From the NCBI GenBank assembly GCA_037074705.1, contig CM073593.1, positions 11,723,001 to 11,787,000 on the forward strand: a stretch of 64,000 nucleotides of DNA. The letters run 5' to 3'. Shown in pieces: positions 47,590-59,194 of the stretch; position 1 is the first letter of the stretch; every line of letters starts with the position of its first letter. Origin of the DNA: Zhengitettix transpicula (Eukaryota > Arthropoda > Insecta > Orthoptera > Tetrigidae). Under the pieces are notes generated by a model, which did no database searches, was not told the origin of the DNA, and saw nothing but the letters and a program-made list of their open reading frames with translations. Position numbers and translations under genes: made by a program.

Positions 47590-48870
47590 TTAGGAAGAGC
47601 CGTCTGCTTCTGAATATGTATCACTCTCTTGTTTCTTGACTAAATTTATGAGTCTTTTTATTCTACTTTTTGCCGTTTTATCAATTAAGTGTGGGTAAAA
47701 AGAGTCCAATAAACTTATGAATTCTGTAGAGGATTTTTGGTAATCTCTAATAATGGTTCTTGGGTTCTTTGCGTCCGTAGCATTTAGTATAAGAGTCTTT
47801 AACTGTTCCAAAGTGATAGGTGGAGCAATGGCTTCTTCTTCATATAATGTTTTTATTGGACCTAATGATTGACTAAGCGCCTTATATTTATGATCCTAAA
47901 TGTTTTGTTTGGTTTTCTTGGGTGGATTAGTGCTTGTCTTCTGTTCAGGATTACTGACGTCTTTCTTATCAGCTTGGCTTGTCGAGCTCGTAGATGCAGT
48001 TATTTGTGAATTATCCATGTCCGTTTTTTGAGGGTTAATTATTTTAATTGTGGGTGCCGGGTTCTTACACTGAATTTGGTCATAATTTTCATTTGCAGTT
48101 AGATTATCCTTCAGTATTGCATCTCTATAAGGACAATTTATCGCGATATGGGCAGGACGTTTCCACGTTCTCCGCTGCTAGATACACCCTATAGCTAGTG
48201 TCTTCATATTGCACCATTATCGCATCCGGAAGGGAATTTAGCTTACCAGGGTTAATGAAGAATTGTCTTCTGAAACTTTTAATGTGAGAAAATCTTCGGT
48301 CACCAGTACTTATTCTATTATACGATATTTTACAGTCTGGAATTATATTTAGCTTTTCTAGTTCTAGCACAATAATCTCGTTAGGGATATCTGGGAATTC
48401 ATTTGTCAAGATTAAACGGCAGTATTTTTGCGTTAACGGTCTTATATTTACCATCCCACCCTTTATCGTTATTGATTTATGAACTTTTATTAGGTTTTCT
48501 ACATCCTCCTAAGATGTTAGAAATGCGCATATTCTGGAATTGGCTAGTTTAGAGATGTACTTAATTCTGATGGGGTCAATAATATTAGCTAAACCTATTA
48601 GGTACTCATCTGTATTTAAACTTGCAACAGCGTCCAGAATTATGACTGCATTTTATCCGTTTTATGCTCCGTGGTCATCACCTTCGAATACAATTTAGCT
48701 TCCATATTCTGTGTGGACGTCATCTTCAGGTATTCCTCTTCTTTACACTTACTGGGAGTAGTGGACTTTCCTTTATATAGCCTAGATATCATGCACTTTA
48801 CACGATAATAGCTAGCCGGAATCCGCCGGGGCAGCCCCGCTTGAACCACTGGCTACTGATGTACACACAC
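47590..48870 (-). pseudogene. LINE ORF1 (gag-like) pseudogene
   Basis: Read on the minus strand: an N-terminal part (48849-48640, PSKCKEEEYLKMTSTQN); then NIRPLTQKYCRLILTNEFPD and RRQFFINPGKLNSLPDAIMV (48454-48180), a pattern seen in ORF1 of I/Jockey-type elements; after a frameshift near 48160, AHIAINCPYRD, the second half of a CCHC zinc knuckle; then a Ser/Thr/Lys-rich linker with one in-frame stop near 47898; and a tail ending QESDTYSEADGSS at 47590. ORF1 proteins package element RNA. The LINE ORF2 relic next door runs the other way, so the two come from separate insertions or an inversion. Confidence 0.6.
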
Positions 48871-49429
48871 TCGGGCAACGGAAGAGTTCTAGATACTGTT
48901 TACCCTACCATAGCTGGAAGCGAACTGTACGAATTTTGATGCTTTGAAATTCATTCATATTTCGTAGCCGGGAAAATACATGCAATATTTGACGTTTAAT
49001 TGGAAATATCTAGAGTTTTTTTTAGTGTAATAGCTTACAGACAGCCAGGCTCGGTGTATTGAAATATTTAGAGATATTTGGAGGAGAACAAAAATATTCC
49101 GAGATATTTGGCTGTAAAACTGAAACTTCCCGAGATATTTCTTGGACACCAGTGCAATTTCATCGTTCCGCAGTCCGTCTAGGTCTGATTTTCTGGATAT
49201 TCTTACCTGCTTCGTCGCTTGTTACAGTAGGAGAAAGTTCATATAAAATAATATTTTTTTAATGAACAAAAGGCACGAATTCTGAATTTACTTTATTTAT
49301 GCAGCTTAGACCTCACAAAACGCAAAGCATCTACCATTATTTCTGCGCTATCAGACAATAGAGGTCAAGTATCCTTGCGAACTGTTTCATAGTATAACAC
49401 CTATTACAACTACACGCGCGAGACGTCTT
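48871..49429. other. Stretch with a short 30-bp tandem motif
   Basis: GAGATATTT recurs at 49071, 49101 and 49132, in units of 30 and 31 bp. Otherwise there is nothing recognisable. Confidence 0.4.
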
Positions 49430-50020
49430 TGCCAATTAAGTTTGAACAAAATCATGACAACTTCATGGCATATGCTTCTAAACACAGACATTGAGGCGGA
49501 ACCAATTAACATGATTCAAAACTTTATTAATTACTTCTTATCGGTCGTTGAAGATATTGCACCAATAAAAATAAGTTCACAAAAACGAATTAAACGAAAT
49601 ACGTGTAAATCTACGCCGCCTCCATAAATTAAAATAAATAAATATAAGCGATGAATTTAAAAACTTTTATATTAAGTACAATCACATTTATAAGAAAGTT
49701 ATCACTGATACTAAAAAACTAGGTAGTGCAAAATACATTGCAAAGTCGGATAGTAAAATAAAAGCGACTTGGAACGTTATCAACGAGACCTCGGGTAAAT
49801 CTAAACACCGTAACGATATGCAACCTATAAAGAACGAATACCCAATAGCAAATAAAGAAGCAGCATGTGAATTTAACTCGTATTTTATTAATGTTTCTCT
49901 TGGTTTGTTAGAAAAATCATGTAGGCCTATACAGAAACGTAATACGTCCAACTGCTACGTGAATCCAGAACAACGGTTAATAAGTCTTCCTTTTTACTAC
50001 CGATCATCCAATCTTGAAGG
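49430..50020 (+). pseudogene. LINE ORF2 pseudogene, 5' part (Jockey-type)
   Basis: The fragments FINYFLSVVEDIAPIKI, then KSDSKIKATWNVINETSGK, then EAACEFNSYFINVSLGLLE follow the region between endonuclease and RT in Jockey-type ORF2. Frameshifts separate them. DR copy I interrupts the ORF at about 50021, and it resumes at about 50540. Confidence 0.65.
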
Positions 50021-50530
50021 AAGCCTGCGAGAGAATTCTCTCGCAGGTGAATCTTCCCAGAGAGCTCTGGCGGAGGCTACCTTTGGGGATGTCTTCACAT
50101 CTCTCTGGTTTTTTGAACTAAGGTTCCCACATGCCGAGGCACCTCGGTCTGTTTTGAGATGTGTATGTTCCGGGGTCGTAGACCTTGGGCTGTCCGCTAT
50201 TCCTATTGGAATAGTCGGCCAGCTGCCTCCTAAACTGACCAAGGCACGGCGAGGAGAAAGCTGCGACCCCACAGGTAACCCCTCCCCCGCCATCGGAAGG
50301 GCGTGGGACAAGTACCTACCTGATGCAGGTTTTTATAGGGTTTTCCCTACATCACTTTTAGGCGAATTTCCGAGTACAATCCTTAAAACATAGCCCGGGG
50401 CCCCTAGTTAACCCTTGGCTACCTTCCTCTACCCTTCCGCATCCCCCCTTTCAAATCCCTTCCTATGCTATTAAAGGGGAGTTGCGACCATGTGGATTAC
50501 CCTCATGTAGCCTGTTACCCTAAAAAAAAG
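50021..50530 (+). mobile_element. DR dispersed repeat, copy I, inserted in LINE ORF2
   Basis: This is a full unit. It opens with a perfect 24-bp palindrome centred on GAATTC (50024-50047), then TACCTTTGGGGATG, CTAAGGTTCCCACATGCCGA, GGCGTGGGACAAGTACC, CTATTAAAGGGGAGTTGC, and ends CCTGTTACCCTAAAAAAAA. The LINE frame stops on one side and resumes on the other, so DR moved after this LINE died or landed in it. Confidence 0.8.
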
Positions 50531-50539
50531 CAAAAAAAC

Positions 50540-51720
50540 GATAAAAAAATGAGATTATTAACATAGGAAAAAACTTATAAAGTCTTCAAATGCATGTGAC
50601 GTGTATGGAGTCAGCAGTAAACTTGTTAAACGCTGCTGTACCGAAATTTCAATTACAATGCAGTTCGTATTTAACTTGTGCTATTCGTCTGGTATATTTA
50701 TGGATGCTCTAAAATACGCGAAACTTATACCATTGTACAAAAAGGATTACAACAAACGTCTCCAATTATCGCCCTATTTCGCTCGTGCCAATATTCTCGA
50801 AAATTCTAGAGAAAAAATTACACACGAGAATTACAACGTTTCTCACAAAATTTAGAATTATTTCCACATCACAGCATGGTTTTTTTTTATTAGAGGTAAA
50901 TCCACCAACACGGCTTCATACGACTTCGTTCAAAGTATTCATGACGCCCTCGACGAAAGACTTAAAGTGACTGGAATATTTTTACTGACCTTTCCAAAGC
51001 ATTTGATTTAATAGATCATGACATTTTACTCCGAAGATTGGATTTCTATGGAATTAAAGGAGTTCCGCTTTCTTTATTGCGATCTTACTTGCAAAATAGG
51101 CGCCAAAATGTTGCGATTGTAAACTCGTATGGAAGTGAGCTTCTGTCAGAATGGGAAACGATTACATGCGGTGTCCCTCAGGGCTCAATTTTGGAACCCT
51201 TACTTGTCATCATTTACATTAACGATCTACCGAATTATTTAAATCCCTTAACATCAGTCCTTTACGCTGACTACACAAATTTGTTAATCACGGCCAGCGA
51301 CTCGGAAACGTTGCGTGAGAAAGTAGAGGTTGCGATGAGCCGTTTCAATCTCTTAATCTAGAGAAAACTAAAATAGTTACCTTTACTTCAAACAGTTTAA
51401 ATTCTAATTCGGGGAACCTTCCGCAGCATGCACCCTTTCTTGGTCTGTTGATTGACAATAAATTGAAATCACCACATAAATAAACTCTCGCGCAAATTGG
51501 CAAAATTACCTTCAAATTAAGAGTTTTAGCTCCGGAAAGGGACATATCTACATCTAAAATTATATACTGTGCCTATTTTGATTCTGTCATGTTTTACAGA
51601 ATAGAAAATTGGGGTCGTTCACAAACTACAAAAGCATATCATATCTGAAGCGGATCGGAATGTTTTTGTAGGCGATATGTATTTCCTATTATTCACTACC
51701 AATCCCATTATTTCAGTCTT
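50540..51720 (+). pseudogene. LINE ORF2 pseudogene, reverse transcriptase (Jockey-type)
   Basis: It resumes with SSNACDVYGVSSKLVKRC in a shifted frame, then KYAKLIPLYKK, ILPIFSKILEK-like (50785), LTKFRIISTSQHGF (50850), TGIFLDLSKAFDLIDHD (50967, with a frameshift), FYGIKGVPLSLLRSYLQNR, ITCGVPQGSILEPLL (51168) and LYADYTNLLI (51258). The last motif should be YADD; the second catalytic Asp is Tyr. A stop ends the open frame at 51359, and the thumb region continues broken (LLIDNKLK near 51447). Clearly inactive. The 107-codon ORF 51038-51361 is its longest open piece. Confidence 0.8.
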
Positions 51721-52559
51721 TCAATTTAATTTATAAAAATAAAATTGTTTATTAAAACATACAGAATTTTTAGAATCCAGAAAAAAAAACGAAATGCAAT
51801 CTCTTTCGGATTGTAGGTATTAGGTCTAATCAACGTAGTGTATTTATAAGATAAAATTATTCAAGAGGAAAAAGTATTTACTTGATTAAGAAACCACATA
51901 TATTCTTTAAGCATGGTGTTTATCACAGTGCATTTTATTTCATTGATTTGTGAAGTGGTGGGACGAAGCTTATACTGACATTTTATTCCGTAAGTTTTAG
52001 GCTCGTGAACATCCAAGAGAAACGGAGGAACTGTTTATCGCCGAGAATCCCACACCTGAAAGAAACAAAATTTTACGACTTTCGTCGCCCGAGTGCAGGC
52101 AACTTACTCTGTCTTCTCACGTACTTGAATTTCCCCCGAGCAGCCGTCAGTTCACTAACCTACGTAGTGGGTGGCTCCCCATCATGGAAACGTCATCATA
52201 ATGGAATTTGAAATGACAATTCCATGTCGTCAAGGGTTTCTCGATAAGCCATGCTAGCAAAAAGAGCAGCCAATTATAGAAAAGTGAGATGAGTCACGAT
52301 ACATGTGCTTGGCTGTAGATTATGTGGGCGAGGATAGTATAATTTGATACATCGAATGGGTAAGACTTGGATACACCAAAGTAGACGCACTTTAAACGTT
52401 GTCTGCGGCCAAGGAGAGACACCGACTCAGATCTGCACGAGATCAGTTGTCTTCATAAACCCTCCTTCTCAATACTCATGATTATGCAGACAAATTTTCA
52501 GTTAATTTTCCTGGACCTAATGTTATCTGTACGGTTAATACTTCCGAATAAAGGGTACT

Positions 52560-52560
<1 letters not shown>
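51721..52560. other. Stretch without identified gene
   Basis: AT-rich, with a 68-codon plus ORF (52005-52211) of no known family. It ends in an AC/AT microsatellite (52561-52592). Confidence 0.35.
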
Positions 52561-52592
<32 letters not shown>

Positions 52593-53347
52593 TGTAATAA
52601 TTAACAATGAGGCGTTAATTAAATGAAATTTGCCCCACGTTGTGGTAGCCAAAATGTAATAATCAATTAATGGGCTTTAATTAAATGAAATAATCAACAA
52701 GAATTTAAAACATATAATTATTTATTTCCACTTTGTTGCTTTAACTCACAAACAATTACAATTTAAAATTTTAGATCTCAGGGTCTCTACTGGGTTTGAT
52801 AATGGACACAACAAGTTGTTTTAAAAACCTTATTAACACAAGTTTATAATTCACCTAGACAATATGTCGATAGGAAGAAATTAAAAGAAAAGAAATTAAC
52901 TCTGATTGACAATTAAAATAGAACGAAATTTGATTTCTATCTTTCAATTACGTTTACATAAATCATTATTTTTGTATTTTACTTACATCTGTCCAGCTGG
53001 TTCCAGCATTCTTTTTGTTTTCGGGAGTACACTATTGCAAAATTTTTCACTGATTCTAATATCGGCTCACAGATTTTACACTCTTGAAGTCAACCTTGAT
53101 AGGCTCCCAGGAACTCGGATGATCCTCTTTTTTGTCAGCTATCTGGTGACCGCTTGCCTTATATGAATCCTGTGATTCATAGATTTGCTAGTCTTTTTAC
53201 CGCTTGGGACTTAAACTGCAACTTTACTGTTCCTGGCTGGCTACAGACGTAAAAACTGCAGTCCTTTCCTGCCTGCTTTGGAAGCCCCTGCCGCTACAAT
53301 TAAATTTTATGTCCAAACAATTAATGCCCTAATTAATTGGTATTACA
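52593..53347 (-). mobile_element. LTR copy L4 with primer-binding-site region and remnant of second LTR end
   Basis: On the minus strand, an LTR (53347 to 52655) starts TGTAATACCAATTAATTAGG and ends GATTATTACA. TTTTGGCTACCACAACGTGGGGC follows, resembling the tRNA primer-binding area after a 5' LTR. Then a 30-bp segment repeats the LTR's own end (..CATTTAATTAACGCC..AATTATTACA). The whole is flanked by ATAT. It looks like an element whose interior was deleted between its LTRs. Confidence 0.6.
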
Positions 53348-53399
53348 ATATATATATATTTAGTGAGTTCCATATCAAGTTATATGTGAATTATTAGAT

Positions 53400-54300
53400 T
53401 AGATTTAGATTTATTATTCATTCCATTAGTCCTCGGTTGAGGAAATAGGATACGTCATAATATAAAATTACATGAAAATAATAATTATGACAAATACAAA
53501 GTTTGAAAAACAAACATTGTAGCAGTTAAATTCTAGAATATTATCGTCGAAAAATAACAGCGTAAATTGATAGGATACCAGAAAACTATTTTATTAAAGA
53601 GTATCTAACCTGTTCTTCCCATCTACGAACTCTTTCACCGAGTAATATGCTACATTAATTAACAGAGATTTACAACGCCTTATAAATAATTTTTGTATTA
53701 TTAAAGTTTTTATTTCTTCCGGAAGAATAGATTTATCCAGGAATAACGAATGCTTCATTCAAAAAGACTTAGGCGATGTTTTTCTATGCGGAGTTGAGAG
53801 CGATTTCTAGTGTTATATAAATGATTTGCTCCGCTTTGAGCATATCAATTAATGTTTCTCCAAACAATATTTAAAATTTCTAGAATATATGTGTACAAGG
53901 CAATGTTAAAATCCCAAGACTCAAAGCCTTGCCCCTGGCATTCCAATCCGCACCCGATATGATTCTTACGGCCCTCTTTTGAAGTTTCGAAATTTTCAAC
54001 GCGTGATGTGAACGACCCTAGTTGGCCCCATAAGCTATGACAGGATGAAAATATGCATGATATACCATTTTAGATGTAGATATATCACTTTCCCGAGCTA
54101 ACACTCTTAATGAAAATCAAAATTTTGCTAAGTTTTCCCGAGAGGTTATTTATATGGTGCTTCCATTTCAATTTATTGTCAATCAACACACAAAGAAAAG
54201 GTGCTTGCTCCGAAACGTTCTCCGAATTAGAAATTAAACTGTATGTCCTCAAGTGAGTTATTCCATTCTCTACGTCTTTAGTGGATATTTTAACATTTAT
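53400..54300 (-). pseudogene. LINE ORF2 3' fragment (same family, inverted)
   Basis: The minus strand carries LLIDNKLKWKHHINNLSGKL, then VYHAYFHPVIAYGAN, RAVRIISGA-like, and near 53690 LPEEIKTLIIQKLFIRRCKS. It matches 51420-51640 in opposite orientation and extends further toward the element's 3' end. Frameshifts abound. Confidence 0.65.
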
Positions 54301-56620
54301 TTTGATCTATAACTATTCACGTGTCTGGTGCCTGCTTGTAAAATTGTTATTATGTTACCGTTAGTCAATGCACAGAACAGAAAAATATTATCACTCTGTC
54401 ACCTCCGATAAAGGTGCGGAGACTATATAAAATAGGATCCTCTTGGGCTGATACGTCAGTAATACCCATCACTGCTTCTCAACGCTTTCCATTTTTCTAC
54501 TTATCTGATTATTATCCTCACACATTATCTTCAGATAATATATACAATAAAATTTCTTTTCTTTTTTCCTTACAATTACCCCATAATTGTCTAGTTTGAG
54601 CTATCGTGTCAATGTCGTTAAATGTCCATCTTTTCTGTCTGGTTCAGATAAAACATAGACTGCTATTACGTGCTCCATAATCTTACATACATGTGAAGTG
54701 AGACTGACGGGCCTTTAGTTTTTAATGCCTGTTCTTTTACCAGATTTTTAAATTGGCATTACAATTCCAGTTTTCCCATATTAATTATATAGTGATCATT
54801 GATGGACTATTAAAGAAATTTGACTTGTCGTGTGTGGTCCACTGGTAGTTTGACGTAGCCGTGCTTATGGGTCTTCCACCCCCTTCCCCTTCTCCAAGCT
54901 GTGGAAGTGAGCCTTGCTCCCCTGGAATTTCCTGACGGGAAGCAGACAGACACGGGCGTGTCAGGTAAGGAAGCGTCGGCACCGGAAGCGCTAGGGTTAC
55001 CCCTGAGAGGCCCTTAACTCTGAGGCTTCGCACCGGGGTGAGGTCTCAAGGGGAGGAAGTGTTTGCTTGTCTGACGAAACTTAATTAGTTGAAGGTGACT
55101 CCCGCAATGACAAACAAAAAAGTGAATTATCAAGAGTTGAGTTATTCTGCTTCTGAAAATAATTAGTGTATCTAATTTAAAGAATCATTATACTTCGTAG
55201 AGACAAGCATAGTAAATTGCTATAAATAACTTTCAGGTATAAAGAACTGCTAAGATGTTATAATAATAATAATATTATGTAGATCCTGTATAGATGCTAA
55301 TATTCAAGGCTGAGGAATGTGTCTGGGCTTCCATTTCATGATTATTTTAGTTTAATGTATAGATAAGCACATACAAGTGTTAAATTTCACATAATCATTC
55401 ACTTATGTTGTTAATTGTGCAAGATAACTATTTAAAATCATTAGATTTCAAACTAATAATATTCTATAATACAAACTTAGATTATTGAATAGTTCATGCT
55501 GACTATTTACATTACAACTTATTTCTACTTCTTAGATTCGTTATTCCATAAATTCAACTTACTGAGAGGATTGTGACATGACCAACTGAAAGTGATACCA
55601 GGCTCCGGCTATAGAATAATGGTTGGAGGAATCTCGTGCCGGGCCTTGAGTCGTCTCGGATGGTTCAGTGGTAGCCTTCAAACAATTTATCAAGACTTAT
55701 GAAGTCGTTACGAGGCTGTCGAAAACAAAAATTTTCAAAATGAAAATAGTAGTTAAAATAATACTCCAACCCGATGACCACGGACTGAGCAAGCCACCAG
55801 TATTTTTCCATCCTGATCCTTTAATTAAATCGGGTTTGGTGTTTACTGAACTGTGATTGTATTTTTCAACTTTGAATATCAGTTGAACTGATGATTACTA
55901 AAATGCCATTAAATTAGCATTCATAAAATCGGATGACTTGCCTATGCAGGCGATTGCCGAAACAAGCGTAGCCAAAATTACCCGTAAATTATTTTGTGTT
56001 TACTACATATTAACTTGTTATACGTGGCAAATGTACTGCATCCTTTTTGTCATTCAATCGACACTTTTTAGAGAATTAGAGAAAATTCATTCTCTGAGTA
56101 AAGTTGAACGTATAGACGTTCCAGAAATTATTGTATGTGGCGACATTTATTAGCCAGAGAAAAGCGGTTTACTTGTTAGTTACATAGTAAATGGCGCCTG
56201 AAGGTTGTTTGCTCGCTACTTTGTGTCTCCCACGGATTGACGTGTTCCCTATCCTTACTTGGTGAGGAAGAACCGAGCCTAGAAAACCTTGGAACTAGCT
56301 CCGTTGCCAGCATTCAATAATGAATCAGTAACCTGTACGTCTACTTGGTCAGTCCGTGGACATTTTTACTAATATTTTTATGTTTTTATTTATTTTCGTC
56401 AGCATTGTAACGTCAAAATAATGCCTTTATACAGTGGTAAATTTTCTGGAGACGACTGATTCAAAATAAGATCAATGTCGCGAAAAAAAACCTGGTTCAC
56501 ATAAAATAAGTTTACTTAATATCATACTGCAGTGACATTATCTTGATTGGTTTCAGTCTTTACCTAAATTGAGATAACTATTTCATAACCAGTGGGGCTG
56601 TTGAACATCACAAATGTCTC
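54301..56620. other. Stretch without identified gene
   Basis: It includes a GC-rich patch at 54820-55070 and a tRNA A-box-like TGGTTCAGTGGTAG at about 55659-55672 with no B-box partner. ORFs 54785-55033 (minus), 55668-55856 and 55938-56153 are unrecognised. Confidence 0.35.
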
Positions 56621-56624
56621 GCAG

Positions 56625-57098
56625 ATGGGATACTTTTGGGATGCCTTTTCCTATCTCCGTTTTTGAACTAAGGTTCACACAACCCGAGGCGCCTCGGCCA
56701 GTTTTGAGAAATGTATGTTCCGGGGTCACAGACCTTGGGCATACGGTAAGAGTTGTTCGCTGTTCCCATTGGAACAGTCGGGCAGCTGCCTCCTAAACTG
56801 GTCGAGGTACGGAGAAGGAAATTCTGCGACCCCACAGGAAAACCCCTCTCCCGCCATAGGAAGGGCGTGGGACAAGTACCAAATGCCCGACCTACCTGAT
56901 GCTGGTTTTTCTACGGTTTTCCCTGCATCACTTTTAGGCGAATTGTCGGGTAGGATCCTTAAACTATAGCCCGGGGGTCCTAGTTAACTCTTGGCTACCT
57001 TCCTCTACCCTTCCGCATCCCCCCTTTCAGATCCCCTCGTATGCTATTAAAGGGGAGTTGCCACCATGTGGATTACCCTCATGTAGCCTGTTACCAAA
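56625..57098 (+). mobile_element. DR dispersed repeat, copy J
   Basis: It starts at TTTTGGGATGCCTTTTCC, lacking the hairpin modules, and ends CTGTTACCAAAAAAAACC. Otherwise it is collinear with copy I and close to consensus. Confidence 0.75.
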
Positions 57099-57524
57099 AA
57101 AAACCCGCAGTTAATTCAGCCATTTTACTTCCTTCTTGAGTGATATTCCAGCAAAACATCTTGAGGTTGTAAATTGGCTTCGGATATACGAGATGGCATC
57201 TCGTAAAAGACCCGGCCAAATTTGTACCACATGTAGCAGCTGTGAAACAGGGATGAACTACGACCGACGACGCCGAACAGTTTTAGGGCAATTTGAAACT
57301 AACTGCCCCTTAAAATATTTGCTTGTAGAATGTGAGATATTGCAAACTTTTAATCAAATAATCTATTTCGGCTCAAGTATTTCACTTGATTACAATTTTC
57401 TAGTGTTAACTATCAAACATATTTTTAAAGTCAGTCAATTAAAAAGAGTAATTCATTTTTTTTTGGGAGGGAAAAGGAATGATTCATATAGATTATATTT
57501 TTACGAGTAAACGTTACAACTTGT
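57099..57524 (+). other. Unrecognised 124-codon ORF region
   Basis: The open frame 57136-57510 starts at TTG or a later codon and contains a Cys-rich patch (ICTTCSSCETGMNYD) but no family I recognise. The base composition is AT-rich like its flanks. It is probably chance or a repeat relic. Confidence 0.2.
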
Positions 57525-57775
57525 AGTAAAATTCCGCACAAAATATCAGAAGAAATTCATATATGGTTTACTTACTTTTTAATATTACACCACCAACAAC
57601 ACACTGATAAATTGGTTACACATTTATTTTAAAATCTTTGTTTTTCGATCTCACAACAAACAAAGACAATCACCATTCTTAACAATGCTACAGATACTGC
57701 ACTTTTCTCCTCTCTGGCTGCGATGATATTACAATTTAAATTATTTTAATATAATGCATTTAATTACAATATCCC
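57525..57775 (+). repeat. Dispersed repeat R4, copy 1
   Basis: CCGCACAAAATATCAGAAGAA, AATTGGTTACACATTTATTTT, and GATATTACAATTTAAATTATTT recur at 59195-59580, where a PLE fold-back splits the copy. Confidence 0.65.
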
Positions 57776-58380
57776 CCATCAAATTTTCTGGTTCCAACAG
57801 AAATATAACGTTGTGACTTTGGAAATAACAAATTTAATTATCCAGCACTTCCCTCTCATAGTTTCAAATCCACTTTCCACTGTCGAGCTACATTCATAAG
57901 ACCTGATCTGTCTCCCAACTCTTCTTCTAGAACCAGGCAGGTACTCATTCGTAGAAGTTGATAAAAAAAGGGTCGTATTCATATGAACACATGGACTCGG
58001 AACCCGTGAATGAGGATTTAATTCTATATCTTAATCTGTTTTAGATACATTGCGTGTTTTTGCATAAAAATATTCGAAATGGTTGTTGAAATAAGTCGTA
58101 TCCGTATGGAATCGATGGTGTGGAACACGATGGGCGAGGTTTCAGTTCGTTATCTGTAACTGGTTTTCAAAATCAGTCACCCGCCAAATGTTCCATAACC
58201 AGCTTTCCATAACCATTCCGCCGGCTCGAACACTTTGTTTACAATGTTGATGACGATTATTCCGTAATGGTTTTATTTCAACAATCTCCTACTATACTTC
58301 TACATTTTCAATGTAGGAATTGCCCTGTGATCGTGAAGCTACTGTGTCCATTATTATTCTATTTCTCAACAACTAAATTA

Positions 58381-59150
58381 AATATATTTGCTCCACGTTG
58401 TTGGGCCAAATATATAATAAACTGTCTGGTAGTTAATTATTTTAATTGCTAGTTAGCCACACATTGAAGACACCAATATGTAATGATTAACTGGTAGGCT
58501 TTAATTAAAATAATTAATTAATTAGAAAAAACAAATTTTATTCCTCAAATATACAAATTATCAGCCTCACTTTGCACATTTAATTTCCTCAAATTTTCAA
58601 ACCAAATTTTATATTATATTTTTTTTATTTGTGGCTTTCTAGGAAAATACAACTTTATAATTTTCCAACAATTACATCAAATTAGTCTTTCTCTCAGGGT
58701 CTTTACTGGGATTGATAGTAAGAACAAACAAGTTTAATAAACTAATTAACAAATAAAAATTGAAATGAACGGAATATAAATCCTAAACACAATAAAGAAA
58801 ACGAAAACTAAACAAGATAACGAAATCTGACTTATTACTTTAATCCTCGTTTACAGATTTTAAATAATTTTGTTTTTGTACTCACGAATGTCTTTCTGGT
58901 ACCAGATCTGATTCTTGGAGCTTGAGGGCACAACTCACTAAAAAGGCCTTTATTCACTGATTCCACACATCATTTTTAATAAACACGGTCGAAGTTCTCG
59001 TTGTTATTCCACCTGGAATTTTGGGATCAGCTGCTCCCTCGGTCAGCCCTCGGACGTATGTCTTCTCGATGCCTTTATGCGAAATTTTATCTCGCATCTG
59101 TGTGGTGCAAGCCTTTTCCTTCCACTTTGCCTGACCAATATTTCAATTTA
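58381..59150 (-). mobile_element. LTR copy L5 with two primer-binding-site-like regions
   Basis: The minus strand ends the LTR at 58479 (..AACTGGTT..reverse of TGTAATGATTAACTGG), followed by TATTGGTGTCTTCAATGTGTGGC, then another LTR-end-like segment, then TATTTGGCCCAACAACGTGGAGC. Internally it matches L3 closely (GTAGTCACG-type end excepted): GATCTGGTACCAGAAAGAC and ATTCGTGAGTAC. It is truncated at its far end. Confidence 0.55.
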
Positions 59151-59194
59151 TCAAATTTTAATAAGTCGTTTTGGCTTGAGTGCCGTAAATTATA

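Noticed and set aside
55645..55680. tRNA-like A-box (TGGTTCAGTGGTAG)
   Set aside because: No B-box or cloverleaf follows, so at most a SINE scrap.
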